Positions 47,175 through 58,596 of a stretch of 64,000 nucleotides of DNA are shown here, piece by piece. Location: contig NZ_CP009747.1 in NCBI RefSeq assembly GCF_000800255.1, forward strand, positions 4,154,001-4,218,000. Reading direction: 5' to 3'. The notes under the pieces were generated by a model, which made no database searches, was not told where the DNA came from, and saw nothing but the letters and a program-made list of their open reading frames with translations. Source of the DNA: Pseudomonas parafulva. Lineage in GTDB: Bacteria; Pseudomonadota; Gammaproteobacteria; Pseudomonadales; Pseudomonadaceae. The position numbers and the translations under genes were made by a program. The stretch's first letter is position 1; the number at the start of each line of letters is the position of its first letter.

Positions 47175-48668
47175 TTACAGCTTGATCCAGGTCGCTTTCA
47201 GTTCGGTGTACTTTTCCAGCGCATGCAGCGACTTGTCGCGGCCGTTGCCAGACTGCTTGAAGCCACCGAACGGCGCGGTCATGTCGCCGCCGTCGTACTG
47301 ATTCACCCAGACGCTGCCAGCGCGCACGGCGCGAGCGGTCTTGTGCGCCTTGGACAGGTCGGCGGTCCAGATGCCAGCGGCCAGGCCGTAAGGCGTGTCG
47401 TTGGCGATGGCCACGGCCTCTTCGGCGCTGTCGAAGGCGATCACCGACAGTACCGGGCCGAAGATCTCTTCCTGGGCGATCTTCATGGCATTGGTCACGC
47501 CGTCGAAGATGGTCGGCTCGACATAGGTACCGCCGGTTTCCTCAAGGATGCGCTTGCCGCCGGCCAGCAGCGTGGCGCCGTCCTGATGACCGGCGTCGAT
47601 GTACGACAGCACGGTGTTCATCTGCTGGGTATCGACCAGCGCGCCTACCGTGGTGGCCGGGTCCAGCGGGTTGCCGGGCTTCCAGGCCTTGAGCGCCTCG
47701 ACCACCATCGGCAGGAAGGTGTCCTTGATCGAGCGCTCGACCAGCAGGCGCGAACCGGCGGTGCAGACCTCGCCCTGGTTGAAGGCGATGGCGCTGGCGG
47801 CAGCCTGGGCGGCGGCGTGCAGATCAGGCGCGTCGGCGAAGACGATGTTCGGGCTCTTGCCACCGGCTTCGAGCCAGATGCGCTTCATGTTCGACTCGCC
47901 GGCATACACCATCAGTTGCTTGGCGATGCGCGTGGAGCCGGTGAACACCAGGGTGTCCACGTCCATGTGCAGGGCCAGGGCCTTGCCGACCGTGTGGCCA
48001 TAGCCTGGCAGCACGTTCAGTACGCCGGCCGGGATACCGGCCTCGATGGCCAACTGGGCGATGCGGATGGCAGTCAGCGGCGATTTCTCGGAAGGCTTGA
48101 GCACCACCGAGTTGCCGGTGGCCAGCGCCGGGCCGAGTTTCCAGCAGGCCATCATCAGGGGGAAGTTCCACGGCACGATGGCACCGACCACACCCACCGG
48201 CTCGCGGGTGACCAGACCGAGCTGATCATGGGGCGTTGGGGCCACTTCGTCGTAGACCTTGTCGATGGCCTCGGCGGTCCAGTGGATGGCGTTGGCTGCG
48301 CCGGGGATGTCGATGCTGGAGGAGTCGCTGATCGGCTTGCCCATGTCCAGGGTTTCCAGCAGCGCCAGTTCCTCGACATGCTGGCGCAGCAGGCCGGCGA
48401 AGCGGATGAGCGTGGCCTTGCGCTTGGCCGGCGGCAGTTGCGACCAGACACCCGAAGCGAAGGTGGCGCGGGCATTTTCTACCGCGCGGTTGGCATCGGC
48501 CAGGTCGCAACTGGCAACCTTGGCCAGGAAGCGCCCGTCGACCGGGCTCAGGCACTCGAAAGTATCGCCGGAGGCGGCGTCGGTATAGTGGCCGTCGATG
48601 AAGGCGCGGCCTTCGATCTTCAGTTGCTGGGCACGTTGTTCCCAATCCGCACGCGTCAAGGTGGTCAT
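47175..48668 (-). CDS. puuC: Gamma-glutamyl-gamma-aminobutyraldehyde dehydrogenase (PuuC-like)
   Basis: A 497-residue NAD(P)-dependent aldehyde dehydrogenase. Catalytic Cys302 lies in NQGEVCTAGSRLL and Glu267 in IWLEAGGKSPN; the cofactor stretch is VPWNFPLMMACWKLGPAL. The ATG at 48668 follows AGGAG. In the putrescine pathway it would oxidise the aldehyde produced by PuuB. Related dehydrogenases of this clade also act on other aminoaldehydes, so specificity is inferred from family and neighbours. It is divergent from a cupin gene. Confidence 0.88.
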   Translation of the reverse strand: MTTLTRADWEQRAQQLKIEGRAFIDGHYTDAASGDTFECLSPVDGRFLAKVASCDLADANRAVENARATFASGVWSQLPPAKRKATLIRFAGLLRQHVEELALLETLDMGKPISDSSSIDIPGAANAIHWTAEAIDKVYDEVAPTPHDQLGLVTREPVGVVGAIVPWNFPLMMACWKLGPALATGNSVVLKPSEKSPLTAIRIAQLAIEAGIPAGVLNVLPGYGHTVGKALALHMDVDTLVFTGSTRIAKQLMVYAGESNMKRIWLEAGGKSPNIVFADAPDLHAAAQAAASAIAFNQGEVCTAGSRLLVERSIKDTFLPMVVEALKAWKPGNPLDPATTVGALVDTQQMNTVLSYIDAGHQDGATLLAGGKRILEETGGTYVEPTIFDGVTNAMKIAQEEIFGPVLSVIAFDSAEEAVAIANDTPYGLAAGIWTADLSKAHKTARAVRAGSVWVNQYDGGDMTAPFGGFKQSGNGRDKSLHALEKYTELKATWIKL

Positions 48669-48801
48669 ACGAAACTCCTCCTCTTGTTGAAGTGCAGCCC
48701 CGTACCGAGGACTCACGGGCACTGTCGGATATGCTGGCCGGGCGCCGAGCGCACACGGGCATCCGACACCCTAAACCAGGCCTGACAAACTATCAATATA
48801 T

Positions 48802-48841
48802 TTGACACTAAAGGCTAAAATGCCTACTGATGTGCATTTTA
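48802..48841 (+). promoter_or_regulatory. Promoter overlapped by an inverted repeat
   Basis: TTGACA at 48802-48807 and TACTGA at 48825-48830 are spaced 17 bases, a sigma70 arrangement directed at the cupin gene. TAAAATGC at 48816-48823 and GCATTTTA at 48834-48841 flank the -10 element, so a bound repressor would block it. Confidence 0.5.
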
Positions 48842-48880
48842 TTAAACAATCAACGTGTTGAACCACAAAGGGTATCCAGC

Positions 48881-49240
48881 ATGAGCATCGACCGCATCAT
48901 CGATTTCGCCCAAGCCCTGACCGAGGCCGAGCGCTACCGCCCAGCGGCGGAAAAGATCCTCAAGGGTGATCCCGACCAGGCCGTGTACAACCACTATTCC
49001 AGTCCTTGTGGGCAGTTCGCGGCAGGGGTCTGGGAAGGTGAGCTGGGGCAGTGGACGGTGAACTACACCGAGCACGAATACTGCGAGATCGTCCAGGGCG
49101 TATCGGTGCTGCGCGATGAAGACGGCAACACCAAGACCCTGCGCGCGGGTGATCGCTTCGTCATTCCGGCCGGTTTCAAGGGCACCTGGGAGGTGCTGGA
49201 GCCGTGCCGCAAGATTTATGTGATGTTCGAGCAACGCTGA
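48881..49240 (+). CDS. Cupin domain-containing protein
   Basis: A 119-residue single-domain cupin of the DUF861 type (as in ureidoglycine aminohydrolase). The barrel contains NYTEHEYCEIVQGVSVLRDEDG and RAGDRFVIPAGFKGTWEV. ATG 48881 has an AAGGG site eight bases ahead. These proteins are frequent beside amine-catabolism aldehyde dehydrogenases, but their activity is not defined. It is divergent from puuC and followed by the small I78-type genes. Confidence 0.85.
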   Translation: MSIDRIIDFAQALTEAERYRPAAEKILKGDPDQAVYNHYSSPCGQFAAGVWEGELGQWTVNYTEHEYCEIVQGVSVLRDEDGNTKTLRAGDRFVIPAGFKGTWEVLEPCRKIYVMFEQR

Positions 49241-49329
49241 TCGCTTGGGCAGGATTATCTACCGCCGCCATACAACCGCCGAGGGTGAACATGGGAGTGT
49301 CCAATCCGGACCATTCAGGAGAGCCACCC

Positions 49330-49581
49330 ATGTCCATCGAAAAGACCACCGGCCAAGCCATCGAAACCTGCGGCACCGCCATGACTGACACCCAAGTCAA
49401 CGAAGCCATGCAGAGCTTGATCGGCAAGACCTATACCGACGCGATTCGTGACGAGCTGAAACAGACCACTGGCCGTCCGGTCACCGGGCCAGCCGACATC
49501 GTCACCCGTGAGCTGAATCCTCAGCGCATCAACCTGCGTACCGACGCGCAGGGTGTGATCAGCGGTGTCGACTTCGGTTGA
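49330..49581 (+). CDS. I78-type peptidase inhibitor-like small protein 1
   Basis: An 83-residue protein with no signal peptide. Its C-terminal half, GKTYTDAIRDELKQTTGRP then ELNPQRINLRTDAQGVIS, follows the I78 pattern of a loop and strand pair ending in a D-x-x-G-x-I turn. The I78 family includes fungal elastase inhibitors. ATG 49330 follows AGGAG. It has its own terminator. Two more such genes follow at 49753 and 50091. Confidence 0.78.
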   Translation: MSIEKTTGQAIETCGTAMTDTQVNEAMQSLIGKTYTDAIRDELKQTTGRPVTGPADIVTRELNPQRINLRTDAQGVISGVDFG

Positions 49582-49603
49582 TCCCACTGGCCGAACGTTT
49601 AGG

Positions 49604-49631
49604 ACCGCTTCCATCGGAAGCGGTTTTTTTT
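49604..49631 (+). terminator. Intrinsic terminator
   Basis: CCGCTTCC and GGAAGCGG around ATC, followed by eight T. It ends the transcript of the first I78-type gene. Confidence 0.9.
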
Positions 49632-49752
49632 CGCCTGACAGGTAGTTCGCGGCTACTTTGCGCGTTGCAATCCTTAATTATCGCTCGGCCAAGATGCCGC
49701 CACCTGAACATAGCGGTGTCCAATGTCGGACAGCAGATCAGGAGTACGCAGC

Positions 49753-49956
49753 ATGACCACCGACATTCTCGGCCCGGTTCGCCATATCATCGGCTCGCGA
49801 TACGTGGAAACCGTGCAGGCCTATGCGCTCGAACTGACCGGCTTGAAGGCTGTGAGGATCGTAAAAAGCGATGCAGACCTGCGCGATTACCGCCCAGATC
49901 AACTGCGCATCTACATGGATGACAGTGGCTTCATCACGAACCTGGCCAATGCCTGA
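49753..49956 (+). CDS. I78-type peptidase inhibitor-like small protein 2
   Basis: A 67-residue protein that matches the I78 pattern best of the three: GLKAVRIVKSDADLRDYRP then DQLRIYMDDSGFI. The ATG at 49753 has AGGAG eight bases upstream. The 40 bases ahead of it share blocks (GAACAT, GTGTCCAAT) with the region ahead of protein 1, so promoter and gene look duplicated together. It has no signal peptide, so a cytoplasmic target is implied unless it leaves the cell another way. Confidence 0.8.
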   Translation: MTTDILGPVRHIIGSRYVETVQAYALELTGLKAVRIVKSDADLRDYRPDQLRIYMDDSGFITNLANA

Positions 49957-49971
49957 AGTCTGGCGCTGTCG

Positions 49972-50002
49972 AAAACCGCTTCCCTACCGAAGCGGTTTTT
50001 TC
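49972..50002 (+). terminator. Intrinsic terminator
   Basis: AACCGCTTC and GAAGCGGTT with a short loop and a T-tract; nearly the same hairpin as at 49604-49631. Confidence 0.88.
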
Positions 50003-50090
50003 TGCACCTAGATATTTACAGCGTCTCGGCCCACAGGATGATCGACCATCGTTCGGCCTCGACTGGAGGCTTATCGAAAAGGACACGATC

Positions 50091-50294
50091 ATGGACAGCC
50101 AACAAGCGACACACGCTCTGCAGCACCTGCTGGGCACACCTTTCGTACCCAGCGCAGTGAGCTACATGAAGGAACTGGCCGGCGTGAGCAATGCTGAGCA
50201 GGTCGGTGAAGTCATCACGCTGCAAGCGCGCCATGACGTCGTGCTGTACAGCGTCGAAGACGGCAACATCACCTTCGTTGCAGCCCACGTCTAA
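50091..50294 (+). CDS. Small protein 3, possibly a diverged I78-type paralogue
   Basis: A 67-residue protein (starting MDSQQATHALQHLLGTPFVP and ending with EDGNITFVAAHV). Size, position, spacing and the D-G-N-I turn agree with the two preceding genes, but sequence identity is low by eye. ATG 50091 follows AAGGA. No signal peptide. I call it a paralogue by position and pattern rather than by clear homology. Confidence 0.65.
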   Translation: MDSQQATHALQHLLGTPFVPSAVSYMKELAGVSNAEQVGEVITLQARHDVVLYSVEDGNITFVAAHV

Positions 50295-50317
50295 GCCTGC
50301 CAAGCATCACCTGGCAT

Positions 50318-50353
50318 AAAAAAACCCGCCTTCTTGCGAAGGCGGGTTTTTTT
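50318..50353. terminator. Bidirectional terminator
   Basis: AAACCCGCCTTC and GAAGGCGGGTTT with a TTGC loop, A-rich on one side and T-rich on the other. It serves the small gene on the left and rpmG on the right. Confidence 0.92.
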
Positions 50354-50368
50354 CAGGTCGCCGATCAA

Positions 50369-50524
50369 TTACTTGATCTTGGCTTCCTTGTACACCACGT
50401 GCTTGCGAACGACCGGATCGTATTTCTTGATCTCGATCTTGTCCGGGGTGGTGCGCTTGTTCTTGTCGGTGGTGTAGAAGTGGCCAGTGCCAGCACTCGA
50501 AACCAGACGGATCAATTCACGCAT
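50369..50524 (-). CDS. rpmG: 50S ribosomal protein L33
   Basis: A 51-residue ribosomal protein beginning [19 protein letters not shown] and ending in VYKEAKIK. It is the Cys-less (zinc-independent) form. It follows rpmB on the same strand 10 bases downstream, the standard rpmBG pair. Confidence 0.97.
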   Translation of the reverse strand: MRELIRLVSSAGTGHFYTTDKNKRTTPDKIEIKKYDPVVRKHVVYKEAKIK

Positions 50525-50534
50525 GACGTTCTCC

Positions 50535-50771
50535 TTAGAACTTTTCGCCGCGAGCGCGCAGCTCGGCCAGCACTACGTCGATACCACGCTTGTCAATGAC
50601 GCGCATGCCTTTGGCGGAAACGCGCAGACGCACGAAACGCTTCTCGGACTCGACCCAGAAACGGTGATGCTGCAGGTTCGGCAGGAAACGACGACGGGTT
50701 TTGTTGTTTGCGTGGGAAATGTTATTCCCGGTTACCGGACCCTTACCGGTAACTTGACAGACTCTCGACAT
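50535..50771 (-). CDS. rpmB: 50S ribosomal protein L28
   Basis: A 78-residue ribosomal protein beginning [20 protein letters not shown], with the basic [18 protein letters not shown] segment. The single N-terminal Cys is not part of a zinc site. It is the first gene of the rpmBG operon. Confidence 0.97.
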   Translation of the reverse strand: MSRVCQVTGKGPVTGNNISHANNKTRRRFLPNLQHHRFWVESEKRFVRLRVSAKGMRVIDKRGIDVVLAELRARGEKF

Positions 50772-50919
50772 GCCTCAGCCCTCTAAAACCACATGCCCAA
50801 CCCGGCATGGGTTGGCCGCTTAATCTCTCAGTCTATGGCGCCAAGGCGCCGTGTTTCTGGGGGTCTTATCGAACCGGCTCGAATGAGCGACAGACCGAGC
50901 CCCTAGAAAAGAGCGCTGC

Positions 50920-50948
50920 TTTATACCAGAAAGGGTCGACCACAACAA
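50920..50948 (-). promoter_or_regulatory. Probable sigma70 promoter of rpmBG
   Basis: On the minus strand TTGTTG and TATAAA are 17 bases apart, and a TGG triplet just before TATAAA makes an extended -10. It lies about 150 bases upstream of rpmB. The remaining gap to 51139 shows no other gene. Confidence 0.55.
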
Positions 50949-51139
50949 CAGAAGATGCACATTCCAGGCGGGTCGATTGCGCCGGGCCAGCATAGCGACA
51001 AGGCTTGCGCACTGTCGACCGCTCGTCGCCGCGCGGCGCAAAAATCCGGTAGCCATTTGCCAAGCGGCACTCTAGGGTTAGAGCTTTCCGCTTCCAGACT
51101 GCACTGGCAGATGGGCCACTGACCAGCCGAGGATACCGC

Positions 51140-52729
51140 ATGCGCGTCGCCGCCCTTTCCGTTCTGTTCACTTCCCTGTTCGTCGCGGGCCTGGCCCAGG
51201 CAGCGCCGCTGTCGGTGTGCACCGAGGCCAGCCCCGAAGGTTTCGATGTGGTCCAGTACAACTCGCTGACCACCACCAATGCCTCGGCCGATGTGCTGAT
51301 GAATCGCCTGGTCGAGTTCGACGCTGGCCAGGGCAAGGTGGTGCCGAGCCTGGCGCAAGCCTGGACCGTGTCCGACGATGGCCTGACCTACGACTTCACC
51401 CTGCGCGATGGCGTGAAATTCCACAGTACCGACTACTTCAAGCCTACCCGCACGCTGAACGCCGACGACGTGCTGTTCAGCTTCCAGCGCATGCTGTATC
51501 CGGCCCACGCCTGGCACAAGACCGCGCCGGGCGGCTATCCGCATGCCCAGTCGCTGCAACTGGGCAGCCTGATCAAGTCGATCGAGGCGCCTGACCCGCA
51601 GCATGTACGCTTCGTCCTGAGCCACCCCGACGCCACGTTCCTGGCCACGCTGAGCATGGGCTTCGCTTCGATCTACTCCGCCGAATATGCCGACAAGCTA
51701 CTCAAGGCCGGCACCCCGGAGAAGCTCAACAGCCAGCCGATCGGCACCGGCCCGTTCGTTTTTCAGCGCTTCCAGAAGGACGCGGTGGTGCGCTATCGCG
51801 CCAATCCCGACTATTTCGACGGCAAGCCTGCGGTCGATCCGCTGATCTTCGCCATCGCTACCGACCCCAACGTGCGCCTGCAGAAGCTCAAGCGCAACGA
51901 GTGCCAGGTGGCGCTCTCGCCCAAGCCACTGGACATCACCGAAGCCACCCAGGACGGCAGCCTCAAGGTCGCCTCCACCCCGGCCTTCATGACCGCTTTC
52001 GTCGCCCTGAACAGCGAGCACCCGCCGCTGGACAAGCCTGAGGTGCGCCAGGCCATCAACCTGGCCTTCGACAAGTCGGCCTACGTCAAAGCCGTGTTCG
52101 ACGACACCGCCACCGCCGCCAACGGCCCCTACCCGCCCAACACCTGGAGCTACGCCAAGGACTTGCCCGGCTACAGCCTGAACCTGAAAAAGGCCAAGGC
52201 GCTGCTGACCAAAGCGGGCCTGGGCGAGGGCTTCAGCACCACGATCTGGACCCGACCTTCGGGCAGCCTGCTCAACCCCAACCCCAGCCTCGGCGCGCAG
52301 ATGCTCCAGGCCGACCTGGCCAAGGTCGGCATCAAGGCCGAAATCCGCACCATCGAATGGGGCGAGCTGATCCGCCGCGCCAAGGCCGGCGAGCATGACT
52401 TGCTGTTCATGGGCTGGGCGGGCGACAACGGTGACCCGGACAACTTCCTCACGCCACAGTTTTCCTGCGCGGCGGTGAAGTCCGGGACCAACTTCGCACG
52501 CTTGTGCGACAGCCGCCTGGATCAGTTGATCAACGCTGGGCGTACCACCAACGACCAGAGCGTGCGCAGCCGCCTGTACCAGCAGGCGCAGACCTTGATC
52601 CAGCAGCAGGCGCTGTGGCTGCCCCTGGCTCACCCCACTGCCGCGACCTTGCTCAGCAAGCGCGTGGAGGGGTATCAGGTGAGTCCGTTCGGGCGCGTGG
52701 ACTTCAGCAAGGTGTCGGTGGAGCGTTGA
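51140..52729 (+). CDS. ABC transporter substrate-binding protein, DppA/OppA family
   Basis: A 529-residue SBP_bac_5 periplasmic receptor. The signal peptide (about 1-21) ends in A-Q-A, and the mature protein opens CTEASPEGFDVVQYNS. The family signature lies near RLVEFDAGQGKVVPSLAQAW. Later segments FMGWAGDNGDPDNFL and the extra Cys pair (CAAV, LCDS) are typical of dipeptide receptors. No permease or ATPase gene is adjacent, so it would dock with a transporter elsewhere. ATG 51140 follows GAGG. Confidence 0.92.
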   Translation: MRVAALSVLFTSLFVAGLAQAAPLSVCTEASPEGFDVVQYNSLTTTNASADVLMNRLVEFDAGQGKVVPSLAQAWTVSDDGLTYDFTLRDGVKFHSTDYFKPTRTLNADDVLFSFQRMLYPAHAWHKTAPGGYPHAQSLQLGSLIKSIEAPDPQHVRFVLSHPDATFLATLSMGFASIYSAEYADKLLKAGTPEKLNSQPIGTGPFVFQRFQKDAVVRYRANPDYFDGKPAVDPLIFAIATDPNVRLQKLKRNECQVALSPKPLDITEATQDGSLKVASTPAFMTAFVALNSEHPPLDKPEVRQAINLAFDKSAYVKAVFDDTATAANGPYPPNTWSYAKDLPGYSLNLKKAKALLTKAGLGEGFSTTIWTRPSGSLLNPNPSLGAQMLQADLAKVGIKAEIRTIEWGELIRRAKAGEHDLLFMGWAGDNGDPDNFLTPQFSCAAVKSGTNFARLCDSRLDQLINAGRTTNDQSVRSRLYQQAQTLIQQQALWLPLAHPTAATLLSKRVEGYQVSPFGRVDFSKVSVER

Positions 52730-52750
52730 CCGGCAGCCGATCAACGCCGA

Positions 52751-52778
52751 CTTCATCGCGGATTCACCCGCGATGAAG
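52751..52778. repeat. Hairpin between the binding-protein gene and radC
   Basis: CTTCATCGCGG and CCGCGATGAAG form an 11-base perfect stem with a six-base loop in the convergent gap. Its core resembles the large palindrome at 15919-16003, as REP elements do. Confidence 0.6.
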
Positions 52779-52794
52779 CGACCCAAGCCGTCCA

Positions 52795-53475
52795 CTACCC
52801 CCCTATCCAGCCCTGCTCCACCATGGATAACGGCTCGCCGTCACCGACGATCACATGGTCGAGCACGCGGACGTCGATCAACGCCAGCGCTTGCTTCAAG
52901 GTGCGGGTCAGGCGCACGTCATCCTCGCTCGGCTCGCAGTTTCCGGACGGATGGTTGTGACAGATGATCAACGCCGCCGCGTTGTGCAGCAGCGAGCGGC
53001 GCACCACTTCTCGCGGGTAGATGCTCGCCCGGTCGATGGTGCCGCGAAACAGGATCTCGAACGCGACCGGCCGGTGCTTGGTGTCCAGGAACAGGCAAGC
53101 GAATACCTCGCTGTTCTCATGGCGCAGCATGGCCTTGAGGTAACGGCGCACGGCGGCGGGGTTCTCCAGCGCTGAGGTGCGTTCGATGGTCTGGTCCAGA
53201 TAGCGTCTGCCCACTTCCAGCAGCGCCTGCAATTGCGTGTACTTCACCGGCCCCATGCCCGGCTCGCGCAACAACATTGCGCGATCGGCCTCCAGAAACG
53301 GGCGCAGCCCGCCGAAGCGCGCGAGCAGGCTTCGCGCGAGGTCGACGACATTGCGCCCGGCCACGCCCGAACCGAGCAGCACGGCCAGCAGTTCGGCGTC
53401 GGACAGCACTGCTGCGCCGCGTGCCAGCAACTTTTCCCTCGGCCGCTCATCCTGCGGCCATTCCCTGATGTTCAT
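52795..53475 (-). CDS. radC: RadC family JAB-domain protein
   Basis: A 226-residue protein. N-terminal helix-hairpin-helix-like repeats ([31 protein letters not shown]) precede a JAB/MPN metallo-domain with the zinc motif HNHPSGN and a downstream S-x-x-D (EPSEDD). The name comes from a now-doubted DNA repair phenotype; the true function is unsettled. It is divergent from coaBC. Confidence 0.93.
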   Translation of the reverse strand: MNIREWPQDERPREKLLARGAAVLSDAELLAVLLGSGVAGRNVVDLARSLLARFGGLRPFLEADRAMLLREPGMGPVKYTQLQALLEVGRRYLDQTIERTSALENPAAVRRYLKAMLRHENSEVFACLFLDTKHRPVAFEILFRGTIDRASIYPREVVRRSLLHNAAALIICHNHPSGNCEPSEDDVRLTRTLKQALALIDVRVLDHVIVGDGEPLSMVEQGWIGG

Positions 53476-53604
53476 ACCCCTCCTTGCGTGCTACTGCGGC
53501 GGCTTCGAGCCCTGTGTTAATCTAGTTCGCCTCGTTGAATGCGACGTTCTGCCGCAGGCATGTTCAAACATCGTCGCCCGCTTTTACTGGAAAAAGGCAA
53601 GCCT

Positions 53605-54816
53605 ATGCAGCGGCTGTATCGCAAGCGCATCGTTCTCGGCGTGGGTGGCGGCATTGCCGCCTACAAGAGCGCCGAGCTGATTCGCCGACTTCTGGAACAC
53701 GGCGCGCAGGTGCGCGTCGTCATGACCCGCGGCGGGGCCGAGTTCATCACCCCGCTGACCCTGCAGGCGCTCTCCGGTCATCCGGTGCACATGGATCTGC
53801 TCGACCCTGCCGCCGAAGCGGCCATGGGGCATATCGAACTGGCCAAGTGGGCCGACCTGGTGCTCATCGCCCCGGCCACCGCCGACCTCATGGCGCGCCT
53901 GGCCCAAGGCATGGCCGACGACCTGCTGACCACCCTGGTGCTGGCCACCGACGCCACCGTCGCCGTGGCACCGGCCATGAACCAGGCCATGTGGCGCGAC
54001 CCGGCCACCCAGGACAACCTGGCGCTGCTCGAGCGCCGGGGCATCCAGGTGTTCGGTCCAGCCTCCGGCAGCCAGGCCTGCGGCGACGTGGGCCTGGGCC
54101 GTATGCTCGAAGCCACCGACCTGGCCTGGTGCGCCGCCGAAACCTTCAAGCGCCAGTCGCTGACCGGCAAGCACGTGTTGATCACCGCCGGCCCCACCCA
54201 GGAAAACATCGATCCGGTGCGCTACATCACCAATCATAGTTCCGGAAAGATGGGCTTCGCCCTGGCCGAGGCGGCGGTCGAAGCGGGGGCTCGGGTGACC
54301 CTCGTCACCGGCCCCGTGCACCTGGCGACCCCCGACCGGGTCACCCGTATCGACGTGGTGAGCGCGCGGGACATGCTCGCCGCCTGCGAAGCGGCCATGC
54401 CCTGCGACCTGTTCATCGCCTCGGCGGCGGTCGCGGACTACCGCCCGGAAGTGGTTGCCCCGCAGAAGCTCAAGAAAGACCCTACGAGCGGCGACGGCAT
54501 GCTGCTGCAGATGGTGCGTAATCCGGATATCCTTGCCACCCTCGCCGGCCGCGCCGACCGTCCGTTCAGCGTCGGCTTCGCCGCCGAGACCGAACACCTG
54601 CTCGATTACGCCACGCGCAAGCTCAAGGACAAGAATCTCGACCTGATCGTCGCCAACGATGTGGCCAACCCCAGCATCGGCTTCAACAGCGAAGAGAACG
54701 CCTTGACCGTGATCGACCGCCAGCAGCACCAGACCCTCTTCGCGCAGACCAGCAAGGGCAAGATCGCCCGCCAACTGGTCGCCTTCATCGCCGAACGGCT
54801 CAATCAGGTTCAATGA
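53605..54816 (+). CDS. coaBC: Bifunctional phosphopantothenoylcysteine decarboxylase / ligase
   Basis: A 403-residue fusion catalysing two steps of coenzyme A synthesis. The N-terminal flavin-dependent CoaC part begins [20 protein letters not shown], has the PAMNQAMW active-site segment, and Cys in GSQACGDVG. The C-terminal CoaB part starts about residue 190 with [16 protein letters not shown] and [11 protein letters not shown] 53605 is the natural start; a longer frame to 53539 lacks support. The stop overlaps the likely dut start region. Confidence 0.95.
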   Translation: MQRLYRKRIVLGVGGGIAAYKSAELIRRLLEHGAQVRVVMTRGGAEFITPLTLQALSGHPVHMDLLDPAAEAAMGHIELAKWADLVLIAPATADLMARLAQGMADDLLTTLVLATDATVAVAPAMNQAMWRDPATQDNLALLERRGIQVFGPASGSQACGDVGLGRMLEATDLAWCAAETFKRQSLTGKHVLITAGPTQENIDPVRYITNHSSGKMGFALAEAAVEAGARVTLVTGPVHLATPDRVTRIDVVSARDMLAACEAAMPCDLFIASAAVADYRPEVVAPQKLKKDPTSGDGMLLQMVRNPDILATLAGRADRPFSVGFAAETEHLLDYATRKLKDKNLDLIVANDVANPSIGFNSEENALTVIDRQQHQTLFAQTSKGKIARQLVAFIAERLNQVQ

Positions 54817-54821
54817 GTTAC

Positions 54822-55277
54822 ATGCACGCTCTTCAAGCCAAGATCCTCGACCCACGCCTGGGTACCGAATTCCCCCTGCCGCAGTACGCCACGCCCGGTT
54901 CCGCCGGTCTGGACCTGCGCGCCCTGCTCACCGAGGACACCGTCCTCGAACCGGGTCAGACCCTGTTGATCCCCACCGGCCTGTCGATCTACATCGGCGA
55001 TCCGGGCCTGGCAGCGATGATCCTGCCGCGCTCCGGCCTGGGCCACAAACACGGCGTGGTACTGGGCAACCTGGTGGGCCTGATCGACTCGGACTACCAA
55101 GGCGAGCTGATGGTCTCGTGCTGGAACCGGGGCAACACCGCCTTCACCATCAGCGTCGGCGAGCGCATTGCCCAACTGATCCTGGTGCCCGTGGTGCAGG
55201 CGCATTTCGACATCGTCGAGGCCTTCGACGAAACCCAGCGTGGCAGCGGCGGCTTCGGTCACTCCGGTACCCGCTGA
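54822..55277 (+). CDS. dut: dUTP diphosphatase
   Basis: A 151-residue trimeric dUTPase that keeps uracil out of DNA and yields dUMP for thymidylate synthesis. The five motifs are visible, including [35 protein letters not shown] and the C-terminal [10 protein letters not shown] arm. ATG 54822 gives the usual length; ATG 54813, which overlaps the coaBC stop, would add three residues and is also possible. Translation is likely coupled to coaBC. Confidence 0.95.
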   Translation: MHALQAKILDPRLGTEFPLPQYATPGSAGLDLRALLTEDTVLEPGQTLLIPTGLSIYIGDPGLAAMILPRSGLGHKHGVVLGNLVGLIDSDYQGELMVSCWNRGNTAFTISVGERIAQLILVPVVQAHFDIVEAFDETQRGSGGFGHSGTR

Positions 55278-55381
55278 AGCGACCGCCGGGGCCATGGATG
55301 GCGAACTCTCGGGTCCAACGACCGTCCAAGCGTTCTGTTTGCGCCTACCCAGAAGCCTCAGACCCTTGGAGTCCCCCTGAG

Positions 55382-57707
<2,326 letters not shown>

Positions 57708-57726
57708 CAGCGTCGCAGCAAGACTT

Positions 57727-57766
57727 CGCGGGACCGTCCGTGCCTTCGGCAATGGACGGTCCCGCG
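57727..57766. terminator. Strong hairpin after argB
   Basis: CGCGGGACCGTCC (57727-57739) pairs perfectly with 57754-57766 across 14 bases, just past the argB stop. No T-run follows. Confidence 0.55.
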
Positions 57767-57866
57767 ATGCACTTCACGTTTCTCAACTTTCCCTCCAGAT
57801 GGCCGAAACAACGTGGCAGAATGCACGCCCGTTGCAAAAAGTTACCGTTCATCTGGAGAAACTCGC

Positions 57867-58547
57867 GTGAAATACGCATCACAAGGACTCGTGCTGGCCG
57901 CCGCCATCGCCCTCGGGTCCATCGCCGGCTGCGCTACCGAAACCTCTACTGCCGTGGCCGTTCAACAGGTCGAGAGCGTCAACCGCCCCTACAGCGGCGT
58001 GCGCACCCCGATCGCCGTCGGCAAGTTCGACAACCGTTCGAGCTACATGCGCGGCATCTTCTCCGACGGCATCGACCGCCTCGGCGGCCAGGCCAAGACC
58101 ATCCTCATCACCCACCTGCAGCAAACCCACCGGTTCAACGTACTGGACCGCGACAACATGGGTGAGATCCAGCAGGAAGCGCAGATCAAGGGCCAGAGCC
58201 AGCGTCTGAAGGGCGCCGATTTCGTGGTCACCGGCGATGTCACCGAGTTCGGCCGCAAGGAAGTGGGCGATCACCAGCTGTTCGGCATTCTCGGCCGCGG
58301 TAAGACCCAGATCGCCTACGCCAAGGTGGCGCTGAACATCGTCAACATCAGCACCTCCGAAGTGGTGTATTCCAGCCAGGGCGCCGGCGAATACGCGCTG
58401 TCGAACCGCGAAGTCATCGGCTTTGGCGGCACCGCCAGCTACGACTCCACCCTCAACGGCAAGGTCCTGGACCTGGCCATGCGCGAGGCGGTGAACAAGC
58501 TGGTCAGCGCCGTGGACAGTGGCCAGTGGAAGCCACAGGCCCAGTAA
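57867..58547 (+). CDS. CsgG/HfaB family lipoprotein
   Basis: A 226-residue outer-membrane lipoprotein of the CsgG family. The signal peptide ends in I-A-G-C with Cys22, and the body contains IAVGKFDNRSSYMRG, DRDNMGEIQQEAQ and YSSQGAGEYALSNREVIGFGG. It starts at GTG 57867 behind CTGGAG. The size is smaller than curli CsgG and no csg genes are near, so a curli role is unlikely. It heads a trio with DUF4810 and DUF799 lipoproteins. Confidence 0.88.
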   Translation: MKYASQGLVLAAAIALGSIAGCATETSTAVAVQQVESVNRPYSGVRTPIAVGKFDNRSSYMRGIFSDGIDRLGGQAKTILITHLQQTHRFNVLDRDNMGEIQQEAQIKGQSQRLKGADFVVTGDVTEFGRKEVGDHQLFGILGRGKTQIAYAKVALNIVNISTSEVVYSSQGAGEYALSNREVIGFGGTASYDSTLNGKVLDLAMREAVNKLVSAVDSGQWKPQAQ

Positions 58548-58596
58548 TCGACGCCCGACGTTTCGACACCCGTAACACGACAAGGAAAGCACGTAC

